This document shows positions 46,534-57,048 of a stretch of 64,000 nt of DNA, one piece after another. The notes beneath the pieces were generated by a model. The model worked only from the letters and a program-made list of their open reading frames with translations, did not search any database and was not told the origin of the DNA. Origin of the DNA: Isoetes taiwanensis (lineage: Eukaryota > Streptophyta > Lycopodiopsida > Isoetales > Isoetaceae). The stretch is from NCBI GenBank assembly GCA_021234155.1, contig JAJEKV010000009.1, positions 9,120,546-9,184,545 on the forward strand, given 5' to 3'. A program made the position numbers and the translations under genes. Position 1 is the first letter of the stretch. Each line of letters starts with the position of its first letter.

Positions 46534-47808
46534 TTATTCCTTCAATTCTTCTACTTGTGGCGTGTGAGCTGTATTTTCGGGATTCGCTGCATTTTCAGAA
46601 TTCACTTGATTAATTTTCATACTATTGTCTTCATCTTCCAAGTTATCATTATTATCATCTTCTAATGCAGCTGTAACGGATCTGTTATTTACCTTCTCCA
46701 CTGCAGTATGATCATTTTCAGCCTCTTTGCTTTCTGTTCCAGCCTCTTGTTCCCCATTTAATTTGCCTCGAGTCTTGTACACTATGCTTTCATCAAAGCT
46801 TACATCTCTACTAACAAGTATTTTCTTCTGTACATGATCAAACAATTTATATGCTTTGGACGTCTCATCATATCCCACCAGAAAAGAGATGATTGCCCGA
46901 TCATATAGTTTTCTTCTCAACTCCTTAGGGATATGTACAAATGCAAGACAACCGTAAACCTTAAACCTATCATAAGTTATATGTTTTCCATTCCACATTT
47001 CCTCTGCCATTTTTCCTGCTAGACTGGACAGAGATATTCTATTTTGAATGTACACCGCTGTGTAAACTGCCTCCTCCCACAAATAATTAGGAAAACCTGA
47101 ATGTTTTAACATTGCTCTCACAGAGTCTAATATTGTTCTATTTTTTCGCTCTGCAACACCGTTTTGCTGTGGAGAATGCCTGCATGTTAATTGTCTCTTT
47201 ATGCCCTTTTCTACACAATATCTCTTAAATTCTCCAGACAAATATTCTCCTCCTCTGTCCGACCTGATACATCTAATCTTTCTATTAGTCTCCCTTTCCA
47301 TCTCTGCCTCAAACATTTTAAAAGCGCTAAATGCTTGATCTTTTGTCTTAAGAGTGTAACATTTGGTTTTTCTTGAGAAATCATCAATGAACGTGATGAA
47401 GTATCTTCTCCCATGTATGCTTCTGACGTTCAACGGACCACAAAGATCAGTATGGATTAGATCAAGAATACCTTTTGCTCTCTTATTTGATTTTGCAAAA
47501 GCCATGCGTGTATGTTTGCCTAGTTTGCAGCCCATACAAGTGTACTGCTCAAGTGAATCCCTTTCTTTAATGTTAGCATCAAGTTTCCCTATTTTAATCA
47601 AGTACCTTATATTATTTTGATGCGTGTGAGCTAATCTTTCATGCCAAACTCTGGCTGATGGCAATGATACAGCATTGATACTTTCTGTTACATCCTTATT
47701 ATAAAAACCAAATAAGTTGCCCACTCTTTTTGCCAAAAATTTCAATTTATTATCAAGAAAGATCTTACAATAGAGCTTCTCAAAGCAAATTTTATATCCC
47801 CAAGTCAA
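46534..47808 (-). pseudogene. Copia-2 integrase
   Basis: A frame of 424 codons has the HHCC zinc region (WHERLAHTH, CMGCKLGKH) and the full catalytic triad: D in HTDLCGPL, D in RSDRGGEYLS and E in QQNGVAERKNRT, then the copia C-terminal domain (VYGCLAFVHIPKE, SFLVGYDE). A single TAA at 46534 separates it from the RT frame, which is in the same phase. Apart from that stop it looks intact. Confidence 0.88.
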
Positions 47809-47947
47809 CCAACTGACTTATGGATATCAGATTTTTCACAATCCCTGGAACACATAAAACATTGGCTAAATTTACTACATTTCCTTCTAAATCATACAAC
47901 TCCAGCAGCCCAGCTTCCTCCACCTTTTGAAGTTCACCGTTTCCCAT

Positions 47948-48346
47948 TTAAACATAGCTTGATGACTTCATACTCCTTTCCTTCAGTTTATCTGCTGATC
48001 TTATTATGCTTCTCTCAGCTCCACTATCTAGGACATACAGATCATGATTAGTTTTACTTTCCAATGCACTCAAAGCACTAGCAACAATTACCTCAGCATC
48101 CGGATCAACTTCTTCGTTTTCAGCATCCTTAACCACGTTAACAGAAGCATGCTCTCTGCTTATGCTTCCTCTTCCTCTACCCCTTATGTTTTTAGTATTT
48201 CTACCATTTCCAACAGAAACCTTACCCCTGCCTCGTCCCAGATCCTTTGGACTCGAGCACGTGTTTGCGAAATGCCCATAACCATCGCAATTGTAACATC
48301 TTATCTCCTTGTTTTTTGGGCAGTTAGCTTTTAAATGTCCAAACAT
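47948..48346 (-). pseudogene. Copia-2 zinc knuckle and protease
   Basis: It contains a CCHC knuckle (CYNCDGYGHFANTC), a Gly/Arg-rich linker (RGRGRG) and the protease active site LDSGAERS. It lies in a different phase from gag and from integrase, so two frame changes bracket it. Confidence 0.85.
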
Positions 48347-48558
48347 TTTGCATGTAAAACAGGGCCCTGTTTTTCCTCCATAGGCTTTGCCTTTTCCAGC
48401 AAATAAGACTTATGTATGTTCATCATCATCCTCTTCTTGAGTTAATTTTCTCTGTTCTATTTCAGTCCTAATCAGGACTTCTGCCTTTTCTCTATTTCTA
48501 CCAACTGTTCGAATTAATGTGCTTAATTGACCAAAATTAGAAAAGGCTCTAGCAAGAT

Positions 48559-49056
48559 TCAGTACCTGGAACTCCTTTGTAACTGGCACTCTAGCAGCCT
48601 CCTGTCGAACTTCTGAAAAAACTGTGTGAGATTGTCACCTTCTTGAAACTTCAATCTCCGTAACTCCCTGTCAAGCATGTCAAGCTGGGAGGTATTCTTT
48701 ACTTCATAAGTTCTAATCAAATATTGCCAAATCTCCCTTGGAGATTTATCCCTGATCTTACGCATTATACTGGAACTCAATTTACTTGAAATGATAACTC
48801 TTGCCTCTTGTAATTTACCTTTCAGATTACTTCCTCTTGTCTCTGTTGTTGTGGCTGTTGCAGCAGATGAGCTTTCTCCCTGAGTTCCATTAACAGTACT
48901 GCTTTCTCCTTCAGTTTCGCCATCACCTTCAACGAAATCCCATAGGCCTTCTGCCTCCAAAACATCCTTCATCCTTCCCTTCCAAGCTTGGAAACCTGCC
49001 TCACCTTCAAAGATGTTAATTCCATTCAACAGACTCGCACCTAGTCTTGTAGCCAT
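48559..49056 (-). pseudogene. Copia-2 gag
   Basis: The ATG at 49056 lies two bases past the primer site, as usual for copia. The capsid-like region has FQAWKGRMKDVLEAEGLWDF, a DKSPREIWQYL motif and LRRLKFQEGDNL. The frame changes near 48560 before the knuckle region. Confidence 0.85.
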
Positions 49057-49070
49057 TGCTCTGATACCAA

Positions 49071-49618
49071 TGAAGATTTTTGAGATAACACAACTAGACA
49101 ATCCACCTTAACTAGTTATAATTTAGTTGCTCAATGATATCTCTATGAGTAGCCAAAATACAACTTAATTATAACTCAATTTACTGGTTAAACGTCAATG
49201 ATGGGTATGAAAATTCGCTCAGTGCACTGTAGCAAAAGGAAATGACTAGATCTTCAACTTGATCGGAACTTCATTTGATCTGCCGTTTCACACATGAGAT
49301 CCCCCCTAGAAGATGATTCCGGCCCCAAGTTTGCTTGATCACTTCCTCCTCGGATCCCAGCTTGTCTTATTCATCCAGTAGCAGTCGGTTAGCCATTTCT
49401 TCAGGAGTTTCTCAAAATACCCATTGACATGCCACCATCTTATTTGAACGTGTATGCCCTTCCTTTTTTTTAATGAAACTGACCATATACTTATGAATAC
49501 CACTGACCATATAATGTGCCAGATAAAATTCTTAACACCACATCTAACATAACCATTTGAGCATCATATATCATATGCAGGAATAATTATCATGACATGC
49601 AGTCTCAGACTTCTTTCA
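49071..49618 (-). repeat. Copia-2 5' LTR
   Basis: A 548-bp partner of the LTR at 44248. Its left border is next to the primer site; its right border is next to the GCTAG target duplication. Confidence 0.95.
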
Positions 49619-49645
49619 GCTAGTGTGATTTCACACTCTACACCC

Positions 49646-50400
49646 CTAATGAGCCTTGCTACTGACTGGCTTGGGCAACTGATTCCCACTTACGTCACTT
49701 CCCTTCTCTTTCGTTGGTTCAATTGCCTCTAACCTCATAATATACTCCACCTTATTTCTTACTATACTTTTTTTTAGCTGCTTCATAGAAATGCACTGCA
49801 TAGGAGAAGCTACCTTCTTACCTTTTACTATGAATCTGTTGCCGTCCGGCGCCGTCATGGAGATCTCGTTGCGCTCGCAGTCAGTCATCGCTTTAGCTGG
49901 CTTTAGGAACTCCATTCCTACTATAAGGTCATACTTTCCAATATCCATGACCTCTGCCCCCATCGGCCACTTGCTTCCACTAAGGTCTATGTCAAACATG
50001 ATCCTCCTCCCCTTAATGTGCCGAATGGCACCCCTTGCCATGCTAACTAGCCTTTGCTTTGACTTTAAGACTTTATTCTTCATTAGGGCAGCCAGCCTAG
50101 GAGAGGCAAAGTTATGAGAGCTACCTGTATCTATCAAGACTAGGTATGGACTGCTATCTATGATTCCCTCAGCCACAATGACTGTGGACTGATTTTCAAC
50201 ATCACCTGACTCAATAGCTGCACAAATATAGCACGCACCATCTATGAAATCTTGCGCTTCCTGCTGGTCGTCCTCTTCGTCGTCTCCTTCGGTTGGTGAC
50301 TCCTAATCTGCAAGCTCTGCCAAGGCTGCCTGCATGACGAATGGGCAGTCGTGCATTCGGTGCCCTGGCTGGAAACACCTAAAGCACAACTTCTTTTCAA
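49646..50400 (-). pseudogene. Chromo-1 gag zinc knuckle and aspartic protease
   Basis: A CCHC knuckle (CFRCFQPGHRMHDC, about 50345-50386) is followed by a TAG near 50305. Then comes the protease frame 50176-49646 with LIDTGSSHNFASP (active-site DTG) and the second hallmark DLIVGMEFL. The protease domain itself is uninterrupted. Confidence 0.82.
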
Positions 50401-50817
50401 CGCATTCCTGCCTCTTTTCCTTTGGCAGGCTATCTAAAAGACGCTTGAGCGAACTGCCCCCTGATCCATTTTGTGGCCTACGGTTTCCAAAGGGTTTTCC
50501 CTGAGCTTTCCCTTGATGTTGGCCTCCGGCTGGCGTAGTTGCTGATTGCTTATTCTGATACTGCCCTTGATACTGCCCTGTTGTTTTACCCTTGAATGGT
50601 AATTGTTTATGCCCTGGAGTGACTGGGGCTTCTTCCAGACTTAAGGCCTTGTCTTCGGCCTCCCCGACTGTTATTGGGTTAATTGCTCGAATAAGCTTTT
50701 GATGTTACTGTTGAGCCCTTCAATGTAACCCTCGACCGCTTGTCTCTCTGTGATCCTGGGCACATTGAGCCTTAGCCTCATAAATTCCTCTGTGTACTTG
50801 GCTACTGATAGGTTCCC

Positions 50818-51531
50818 CTAGTCTAGCCTGTAGAATTGCTGGATTTGCCTGCTAGTGTGCGATCTTGGCACGTAATGCTTGCGGAAAGCTTTACTGAAGG
50901 TCTTGAATCTGCAGTTGCTTCGTCTCAACTTATTAGACTTAGCATACCCTTTCCACCATATCCTGGCTGCTCTTATCAGATTGGCTGTTGCAACCTTGCC
51001 TATGTCCTTGTCTTTCATGCCATAAGAATTGCCAAATTCTTCCATCTCATCAAGCCAAGCCTCTGCTTCCATGCCTGGCCTGTCTTTGCCTAAAAACTGA
51101 CCAAGCTTCCTTGTCTTTCAAACATTACTCATGGCACTGTCCACTTTCTTCTGATAATCATCTGCTTTCCTGTTCTTTTTCTTGCCCTGTGATGCATCTG
51201 ACTCATCCTCAGAACTGCTACTGGTCTGGCTGCCAGAGGTGTCTGATACACTAGAGCTGGATGGTGTTGGACTCTTTCTGCTTCTCCTTTTTCTCTTCCT
51301 GTCCCTGACATTTTCTTGACTCCCTTCCCCTTCCGGCTGTGGATCCTCCTCAATGCCTTGGGCAGGTAGTAGTGGTGGAGGTGGTGGTGCAGGTCCATAT
51401 TCTTGAACGTTCATCAATGGGGTTGCCCAGTGAATCAGCTGGTGCATCTGGTTCCTCACTTGCGTGAGCCTTGCATTAACTGACTCCACCGGCATTTCTT
51501 CATTGTTGTCGTCTTGTTCTCGCCCAAACAA
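50818..51531 (-). pseudogene. Chromo-1 gag (capsid region)
   Basis: The frame 51531-51118 carries a Pro/Ser-rich and Arg-rich N-terminal part (KRKRRSRKSP, a SSSEDESD run). After a shift near 51110, the frame 51072-50818 shows the capsid-type core (EAWLDEMEEF, ARIWWKGYAK, FKTFSKAFRKHYVP). Just upstream the - strand reads TTGATGACTAATACTTGCAG, a textbook branch site and acceptor at about 51604, so gag may be expressed from a spliced RNA. Confidence 0.7.
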
Positions 51532-51824
51532 GTTTCTAGGTACCCATTGGTGCTGCCGGCCCTGGCCTTGAAACCCTGAGCCGATGTTCTTTGCTGCAAG
51601 TATTAGTCATCAATGCTTGTTATTTAAGTTATACATTGTTCATCCTTATTTACAAGTGAATTATTGTTGAGTATAAAAAAAATCATGTTAAAATTGCACT
51701 TATAAGTTAAGGACAATTTATAGCCATTAATATATAAGAGTTACACATTCATAAAAATACATGATAGCTCATAGAACTGAAGACATTCAATACAATCTAG
51801 AAGATAAGTGAAAACATAAAATAA

Positions 51825-53358
51825 TCATCTTCGGTGCCTCTTCATCGATTTGAAGAAGTTCTTGACATCCCTGAGGCGTAGTCCCTTGACGACATTCCGC
51901 AAGATGTTCCTGGAAGATCCCCCCTCGAGTGCTCGAGCCATTTGGGGTGCTGGAAGTTCGGGAGCCGTTGCCGCCACTACCGTCAATGTTGCGTCCCTGA
52001 GGTGGCCTCTGGCGAAGTCGAGGCAGTGGAGTGCCACGGATCTCTTGAAGAGAATGATATGATCCGTATGGCTGCTTAGCTTGGCGTGCTGCCCGAAGCT
52101 AGAGAGCGCTATGAGGAGCGCCACGAACTCTTCCCCTCGTGGGCTGAACTCCTTGTGAAAGACTATCATCTGCCCTTGACTGAGGACTGGAAGATAGTAG
52201 CGGAGCGCCTTGCCCTTGCCTATGATCTGCGACCCTGTGCCCTTCCTTTGAGCTGCCCCGCCATAGACGTCTAATGCCAAGAGGTCTTCATGGTCCCTCC
52301 ACATGGTAATTGCGCTCTCCAGGTTGATGCTACTGGATGCCTCCCGCATACTCCTGGAACGAATTGTTCGGCTAGAGCTTTGGCCCCTTCCTGGTTTGTA
52401 CAATCTGCTTTGTATTTGTTGGAACTCCTCCTCAGGGATGATTGGTTCTTGCTGCTGATAGATCTCCCTTATCTGCTCATAGGCTGCTATATCTGACATT
52501 GTCTCCCCGGTGTAAGAGTGTTGCTCTGATAGCTTCCTTGGGATTTCCTGGTAGGAGTAGTCGATGAAGTCGCTGTGCTGCTCCTTTGCCATCAAGCCTA
52601 AAAGCTCGTCGATTCTAAGCTCTTCTTCTTGGCAGTAGGAAAGGTTGAGGATGTCGTTTGCCAAGATATATACTCTCTCCATCGATGACTATTGGTGATA
52701 GGGCTGTGATGCCGATTGGTGGCTCATAGGCCCGCCTGATTTCATCGTCATGCCTGGCTATTCGCCTCTCGATCCTCATCGCCTCTCTACTTTCCCAACC
52801 TGGGTTTTCTTCCCCTAGCTGCTCGTAGTCTTGCTCAATTTGCAGTGCTGGTGTCCCTGATGTCATGCCATGGAACATGTACTCCGAGGACTCGATCTCG
52901 TGAATGTGGCTTTGGTCCCTTCGAGTGTCGAGTGGCGCTGGGTCCAAAGGCTGAATGGAAGGCTCACCCACCCTATTGACTGACTTATACTGTATGAATA
53001 GAGCAAGGGTTGTCTGGGATGAGAGGTATCTATGCCTATGGGCTCTACAGGTCATGTAGTCATGCATGATTCTTGTCTTATCCCACAGCTGGTTCTTGCC
53101 CTTGGATCCTCCCATCTCCCTTCCTAAGGCTTGGCTAAGTGAATCTAGGGATACCCATTTCCCTTCCCTAGGCGGCAAGCTAACTTCCCACGGTAAGATC
53201 TGCTGATCGTCAGATGATGTCGCGGTATAGAAGGGTGTCCTGGTCAAGGTTGCGTGGAGATCAAAGAGATGGTCGAACACCTGGAAGGCTTGATCAGCTG
53301 GGAAATCATGGATGTGATTGGCAGCATCATACCATCTAACAAAGCTATTGGGCGCCAT
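51825..53358 (-). CDS. Chromo-1 extra ORF 2 (unknown)
   Basis: Two - strand frames (to 52615 and from 52682 to 51825) overlap by 68 bp and read as one ~510-residue protein with a single frameshift near 52680. The most natural start is the ATG at 53358 (MAPNSFVRWYDAANH). Features are an aromatic N-terminal part, a linker near residues 130-160, an acidic/Gln segment (YQQQEPIIPEEEFQQIQ), and a basic end (KSMKRHRR). I recognise no domain. It sits between the H3-tail-like ORF and gag, where most chromoviruses have only leader sequence. It may be a captured host gene or a lineage-specific accessory protein. Confidence 0.5.
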
Positions 53359-53649
53359 TGAGCAAAGGTGGCTATAGAAAATGATTTGGAAAGATTGATG
53401 GAAGCTTGGAAAATCGCCTAAGATGACAAGAGCAGTTTTGGTGAAGGGAAAATGGCAAATGAGGCCCCTTTTATAGACTATGGTCTGCCTCGGGTTCCGT
53501 GCACAAGGGTTCTTGATGGAAGAGACTTTTGTTCTAAGGCTATGGATATCCAATTAAGCTACCATGAAGTGCAAATCTAAGCAAAACAAAGCAAGAAACC
53601 CTATGTGGCAGTTTGTTGGGTCAAATTTGGCCAATCCAAGCCAAAAAAG

Positions 53650-53938
53650 GGCAACCCGGGTGGGTTCGCGCAAAAACGCTATGCGTTGCGAACGCAGGGC
53701 CAATCGGCGCGGACTCACCCGGCTGGGCTGATTTGAGGGATAATTAAACATTCCTAGGAGTTGCAAGATACTAACATGCCTAATTGGATCAATTCTAACC
53801 TAGCTTAGCAACTTATTTCGAGCAAAATGGACATCTAGAAGTGGAATTTCAAGGCAACCGGGTGGGTTCGCGCAAAAATGCGTTGCGTTGCGAATGCAGG
53901 GCTCATCGGCGCAGACTCATCCAGGTCAGCTGAGTTTT
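53650..53938. repeat. two ~87-bp direct repeats with hairpin core
   Basis: Copies at 53650-53735 and 53852-53938 share GGTGGGTTCGCGCAAAAA, then GCGTTGCGAA, GCAGGGC and TCGGCGC. Each can fold: CGCGCAAAAA...TTGCG forms a short stem. They lie in and around the 3' end of the H3-tail-like ORF. A role in RNA packaging or dimerisation is possible but unproven. Confidence 0.75.
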
Positions 53939-54842
53939 GCCTAATCTCCCGAAATACCCGAGCGTGCCAGGAGTTAGGTCCGTGGTGGACCTTCTTGGGC
54001 TTCTCTTGCCTGGGTGGCGGCGGCTTCGGCTGATTCTTCGGCCGCCCTCCCTTCACGAACTTCTCCACGTTCTGCTTACAGTACCAATCATTATATCTCG
54101 TCCAGCGACGGAGGTACTCCTAGTACACCTTCATTCTGCGCTTGAACTCGCGATCCTGCCGGAGGGCGAATTCACGCTCGCCCACCTTCTGCTTCTTCAC
54201 TACCTTAGGTGGCTTGGGCCACTTAGGGTAGGGTGGGCGTGCATTGGGGTCTGAAGGTTCCCCAACGTCCTGCTCGTGCTCCTCCTCTTCATTCTCCCCC
54301 TCTTCCTCCTCCTTCTCTACCTCCTTGTCCTCGCGTGGGCGAGGTTCTTCGATTGTCACGGTACCCCGTGGTCTATCCCTTCTTGCCTTCTTCCTCCTCT
54401 CTTTCTCCTTCTGCTCCCTCTCTCTTTTCTTCCTGGCCGCCGTTTCTTCGGGCCACTCTGTTACTTTCTCCTTCCCCTTCTTCTTTTTGCTCGAAGAGGG
54501 GGCTGCTTGCTGGTCCTGCTGGGGCGGCTGCTGCTGCTCTTCGTGGTGCTCCTCCCGGCGGTCCTCCTCCTGGTGCTCCTCCTCTTCGCCAGACAGGGGG
54601 CCAAGGTGACGAGTCTCATCTGTTCGCTGCGTGCCTCCCGACAAAGAACTGCTGTTGCTGCTGCTGGGGGCCTCCTCCTGGGAGATGTGGAAGGTCTCGT
54701 CAGTGGAAGACGACGCCTCCTCCTCTGGCCTCGGTCGGAGGTGCTCTGGGATTTGTTTGCCGTGACCTCCGGCTGCTACCGCCGCCATCGAGGGGGTTTG
54801 CCTTGGGCTACACTTCCTGTATGTTTGTTTCGTTCTTGCCAT
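53835..54842 (-). CDS. Chromo-1 extra ORF 1 with histone H3-like N-terminus
   Basis: The ATG at 54842 opens 240 codons to a TAG at 54120-54122; the same frame continues without a start to 53835. The product begins M-ARTKQTYRKCSPRQTPS. Residues 2-7 equal H3 residues 1-6, and R-K-x-S follows at H3 positions 8-10, with Y for A7 and C for S10-adjacent spacing. The rest is low-complexity: Ser-rich and acidic (40-90), a Gln/Lys stretch with basic KKKKGKEKV, a charged KKRERE coiled-coil-like run, an E-rich block, then a Pro/Lys region. It is not a histone: no histone fold follows. After the TAG come EYLRRWTRYNDWY and Pro/Lys-rich sequence. CAG to TAG is a likely cause. The location is the first ORF after the 5' LTR. 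Confidence 0.65.
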
Positions 54843-55398
54843 ATCTTACGGTCTGAGAAACTGGTGACGTAAGGCTGACCAAGAGAGAGAAGGTGGTAGG
54901 CAAGGTTTGGGGGGGAAATGAGGTGGCAAGAAGATATTTAAAAAGGAAGATGCTATAGGGAATATTCCCCTACCATTAATAGGTCTACTAATTAGCCCCC
55001 CCTATTAATTACTCCAGTATACCTAATTATTAGTATATACTTAATATTGTATTATATTATAATTTCGAAATTTTCCTAATGGTTTGAAGTGTTAATTATG
55101 AATTTGCGCCATTTTTCACCCAGGTCTCGGATTGGCATGATTCTTCGACCCCTTTTAAGTGAAATCTGATGCTGATTCATAATTTTCACTCTAATTTTAC
55201 TAGAATGTTAATTTGACTCATTTTTTTTCCTCATCCAACGACTTAGCCTATTCTTACGGACCCACTACCTAGGAGAAAAAAAAGTTTCCCCTATTTTTGA
55301 GGCTCCATGGTGGAAATTTTCATTTCGCACCCTATTAGGCCTGTTAGACTACTTTCAAGGATATGGTCAGTGCTAGTTCTTGGTCAACCAAGAACATT
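54843..55398 (-). other. Chromo-1 leader
   Basis: AT-rich untranslated leader between the primer site and the first extra ORF. No coding content seen. Confidence 0.6.
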
Positions 55399-55411
55399 GC
55401 TCTGATACCAT
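55399..55411 (-). other. Chromo-1 primer-binding site
   Basis: GCTCTGATACCAT on the + strand is the reverse complement of ATGGTATCAGAGC, the initiator Met-tRNA primer site. It directly abuts the LTR and proves that the LTR at 55412 is the 5' one. Confidence 0.9.
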
Positions 55412-57048
55412 TGTGACGCTCCCTACTAAATATACGGCTCCCATCTGTACACTCCGTAGGAAATCACCCATCCGGTCCTTCGACCGCACAGGCCCTCCGT
55501 CTATCCCGCACCTTGGGATCACCGTAGTGCAGGAAGGGGACACGAAGGTGTCTTGCGCGCCCTTCCCCTATGGGCTCCTATCACAGCGGAAGCATAAACG
55601 TCATCAGAACTAGCAATAATAATACATCATGCTACCTCGAAGGATATCTCATCCACATATCCATAACTGCAAAGAAGATAATCATATGCCATAAAACATG
55701 AGAGCTCCTACCCGTGGCTCCGACTCATAAGGAGGATGACTTACTGGATAGGTCTCAAGATAGAGCAGACCGAGTCGTAGCAATGGCGGGGCTGGCTATA
55801 GACAATGGCTAGGGTTGACCACTCCATCCGCCCCTCCTGTGCATACTTTGCAGAATGAGCTAGATCGGGCTCTGGCATGACTCTAGCCTTCCGGATACGC
55901 AATCCCATGGTATCACCCATCGGGACTACTTCAGGTTGCATCTCCCTGGTCCGTCGAGGCAGGAAGGGTTGCATCTCCCCTTCCCGGGGTCTAGAGGCTC
56001 CACGGGCGGCTAGAGAATCGTGGCGACACACGATTCTTCCCCGACTTAACCTCCCGAAACAAGAGCCAAGCCAACACTTGCAACTCTTGAGAGGCAGGGC
56101 GACAACATTGCCCCAGGAGGTATCAGACCCATGCCCGGCCCACATGAAGTGATCGACCATAAGCCTAGCCCACTATTGGATCCTCAATAACCACGCTCAG
56201 CAGGGATCCTCCCTCCGTATTGCCTCTAGACCCGTTGTGTGGTGCTGAGTCACATCAACTCCCATAGCCCGGTGGGTTCCTATGCACAGACCGCATAATA
56301 ATAGGAACTAAAGGGTCTAACTAGGAGCATTACTAAGTAAGGCTACTAGGTCTCTATCCCCCTTCCCAATACAAGAGGAGCAAAATGATCAACCATCATC
56401 ACATCTCATCATATCATGGCGTCATAAGAACATCTTAACCTAATCATACATATCTAACTTACAGTTAGGGTTCCTTGATTAGGGTTCAAGATGTCCAACA
56501 AAGGTTCTAGGATGGCTCTACTCAAGATACAACATACAAACCCATCTGGAGTGCTAACTTCCAGATGAACGACTATGAACTCTACTTCACCTACCTGCTC
56601 CAGAAGCACTCCCTCCCAATCCTGGCGTCTCCATGCTCCTTCACGTGGTTGCCGTGCTCCCTCCAAGACCATGCACACACTTTGAGGGCTGCTACACCAG
56701 GCTATGCTACGACGAACGATGCTCGAAACGGGGTTTTGAGTGCGTAGATGAGTGTTCAGGTGCTAGGGTCAGGAAAAGAGGCTAGGGTTAGGGTTTGGGC
56801 CAATATAGGTTAGGGTCCATATGGGATGCCATGTGGCACCAATGGGGTGGGGGCATGTGGTGGTTTGCCCATTAGGATAAGGCCATGTGGGAATGGGCCT
56901 TATCCTAATTTTATCTAAGTTAAGCATTTAACTTAGATATGCACCCATTACCACTTTCTAAGGTATACAAGGCTACAAAGGTAGACTTGTATAGTGACAG
57001 GTCTAGGAATATACGTATTTATGGCATATATTCCCCTGGAATGTCACA
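55412..57048 (-). repeat. Chromo-1 5' LTR (complete)
   Basis: 1,637 bp, with TGTGACGC at the left edge and GTCACA at the right edge, so the termini are short inverted repeats. The right 1.39 kb matches 39204-40602. The flank at 57049 starts GATTG, one half of the expected target duplication; the other half is lost. Confidence 0.9.

Larger units (their letters stand above)
44248..49618 (-). mobile_element. Copia-2: young nested Ty1-copia element
   Basis: A 5,371-bp element with LTRs at 44248-44796 and 49071-49618 and a perfect 5-bp target duplication GCTAG (44243-44247 and 49619-49623). The primer site is the reverse of GCTCTGATACCAA at 49058-49070, and the polypurine tract is next to 44797. 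The LTRs differ at only about ten positions, so insertion was recent. The order gag, protease, integrase, RT, RNase H is copia. It carries only a few lesions: two frame changes and two single stops. Confidence 0.95.
39204..57048 (-). mobile_element. Chromo-1: Ty3-gypsy chromovirus with extra ORFs
   Basis: The element runs right to left: 5' LTR 55412-57048, primer site, extra ORFs, gag, protease, reverse transcriptase, RNase H, integrase with chromodomain-like tail, polypurine tract, then a 3' LTR at 40602 back to 39204, where it is cut short. Integrase after RNase H marks Ty3-gypsy. Copia-2 is inserted at 44248-49618. Unusual for the class is about 3.5 kb of coding sequence between the 5' LTR and gag. 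It interrupts a Helitron gene at 57048/57049. Multiple stops and shifts make it inactive. Confidence 0.88.

Noticed and set aside
54120-54842. A genuine histone H3 gene
   Set aside because: Only the first ~11 residues resemble H3. No histone fold follows, and the ORF lies inside a retrotransposon.
54233-54872. Long + strand frames rich in Pro, Ser, Leu
   Set aside because: They are antisense to the low-complexity H3-tail-like ORF. Three overlapping frames are open only because of the biased composition.
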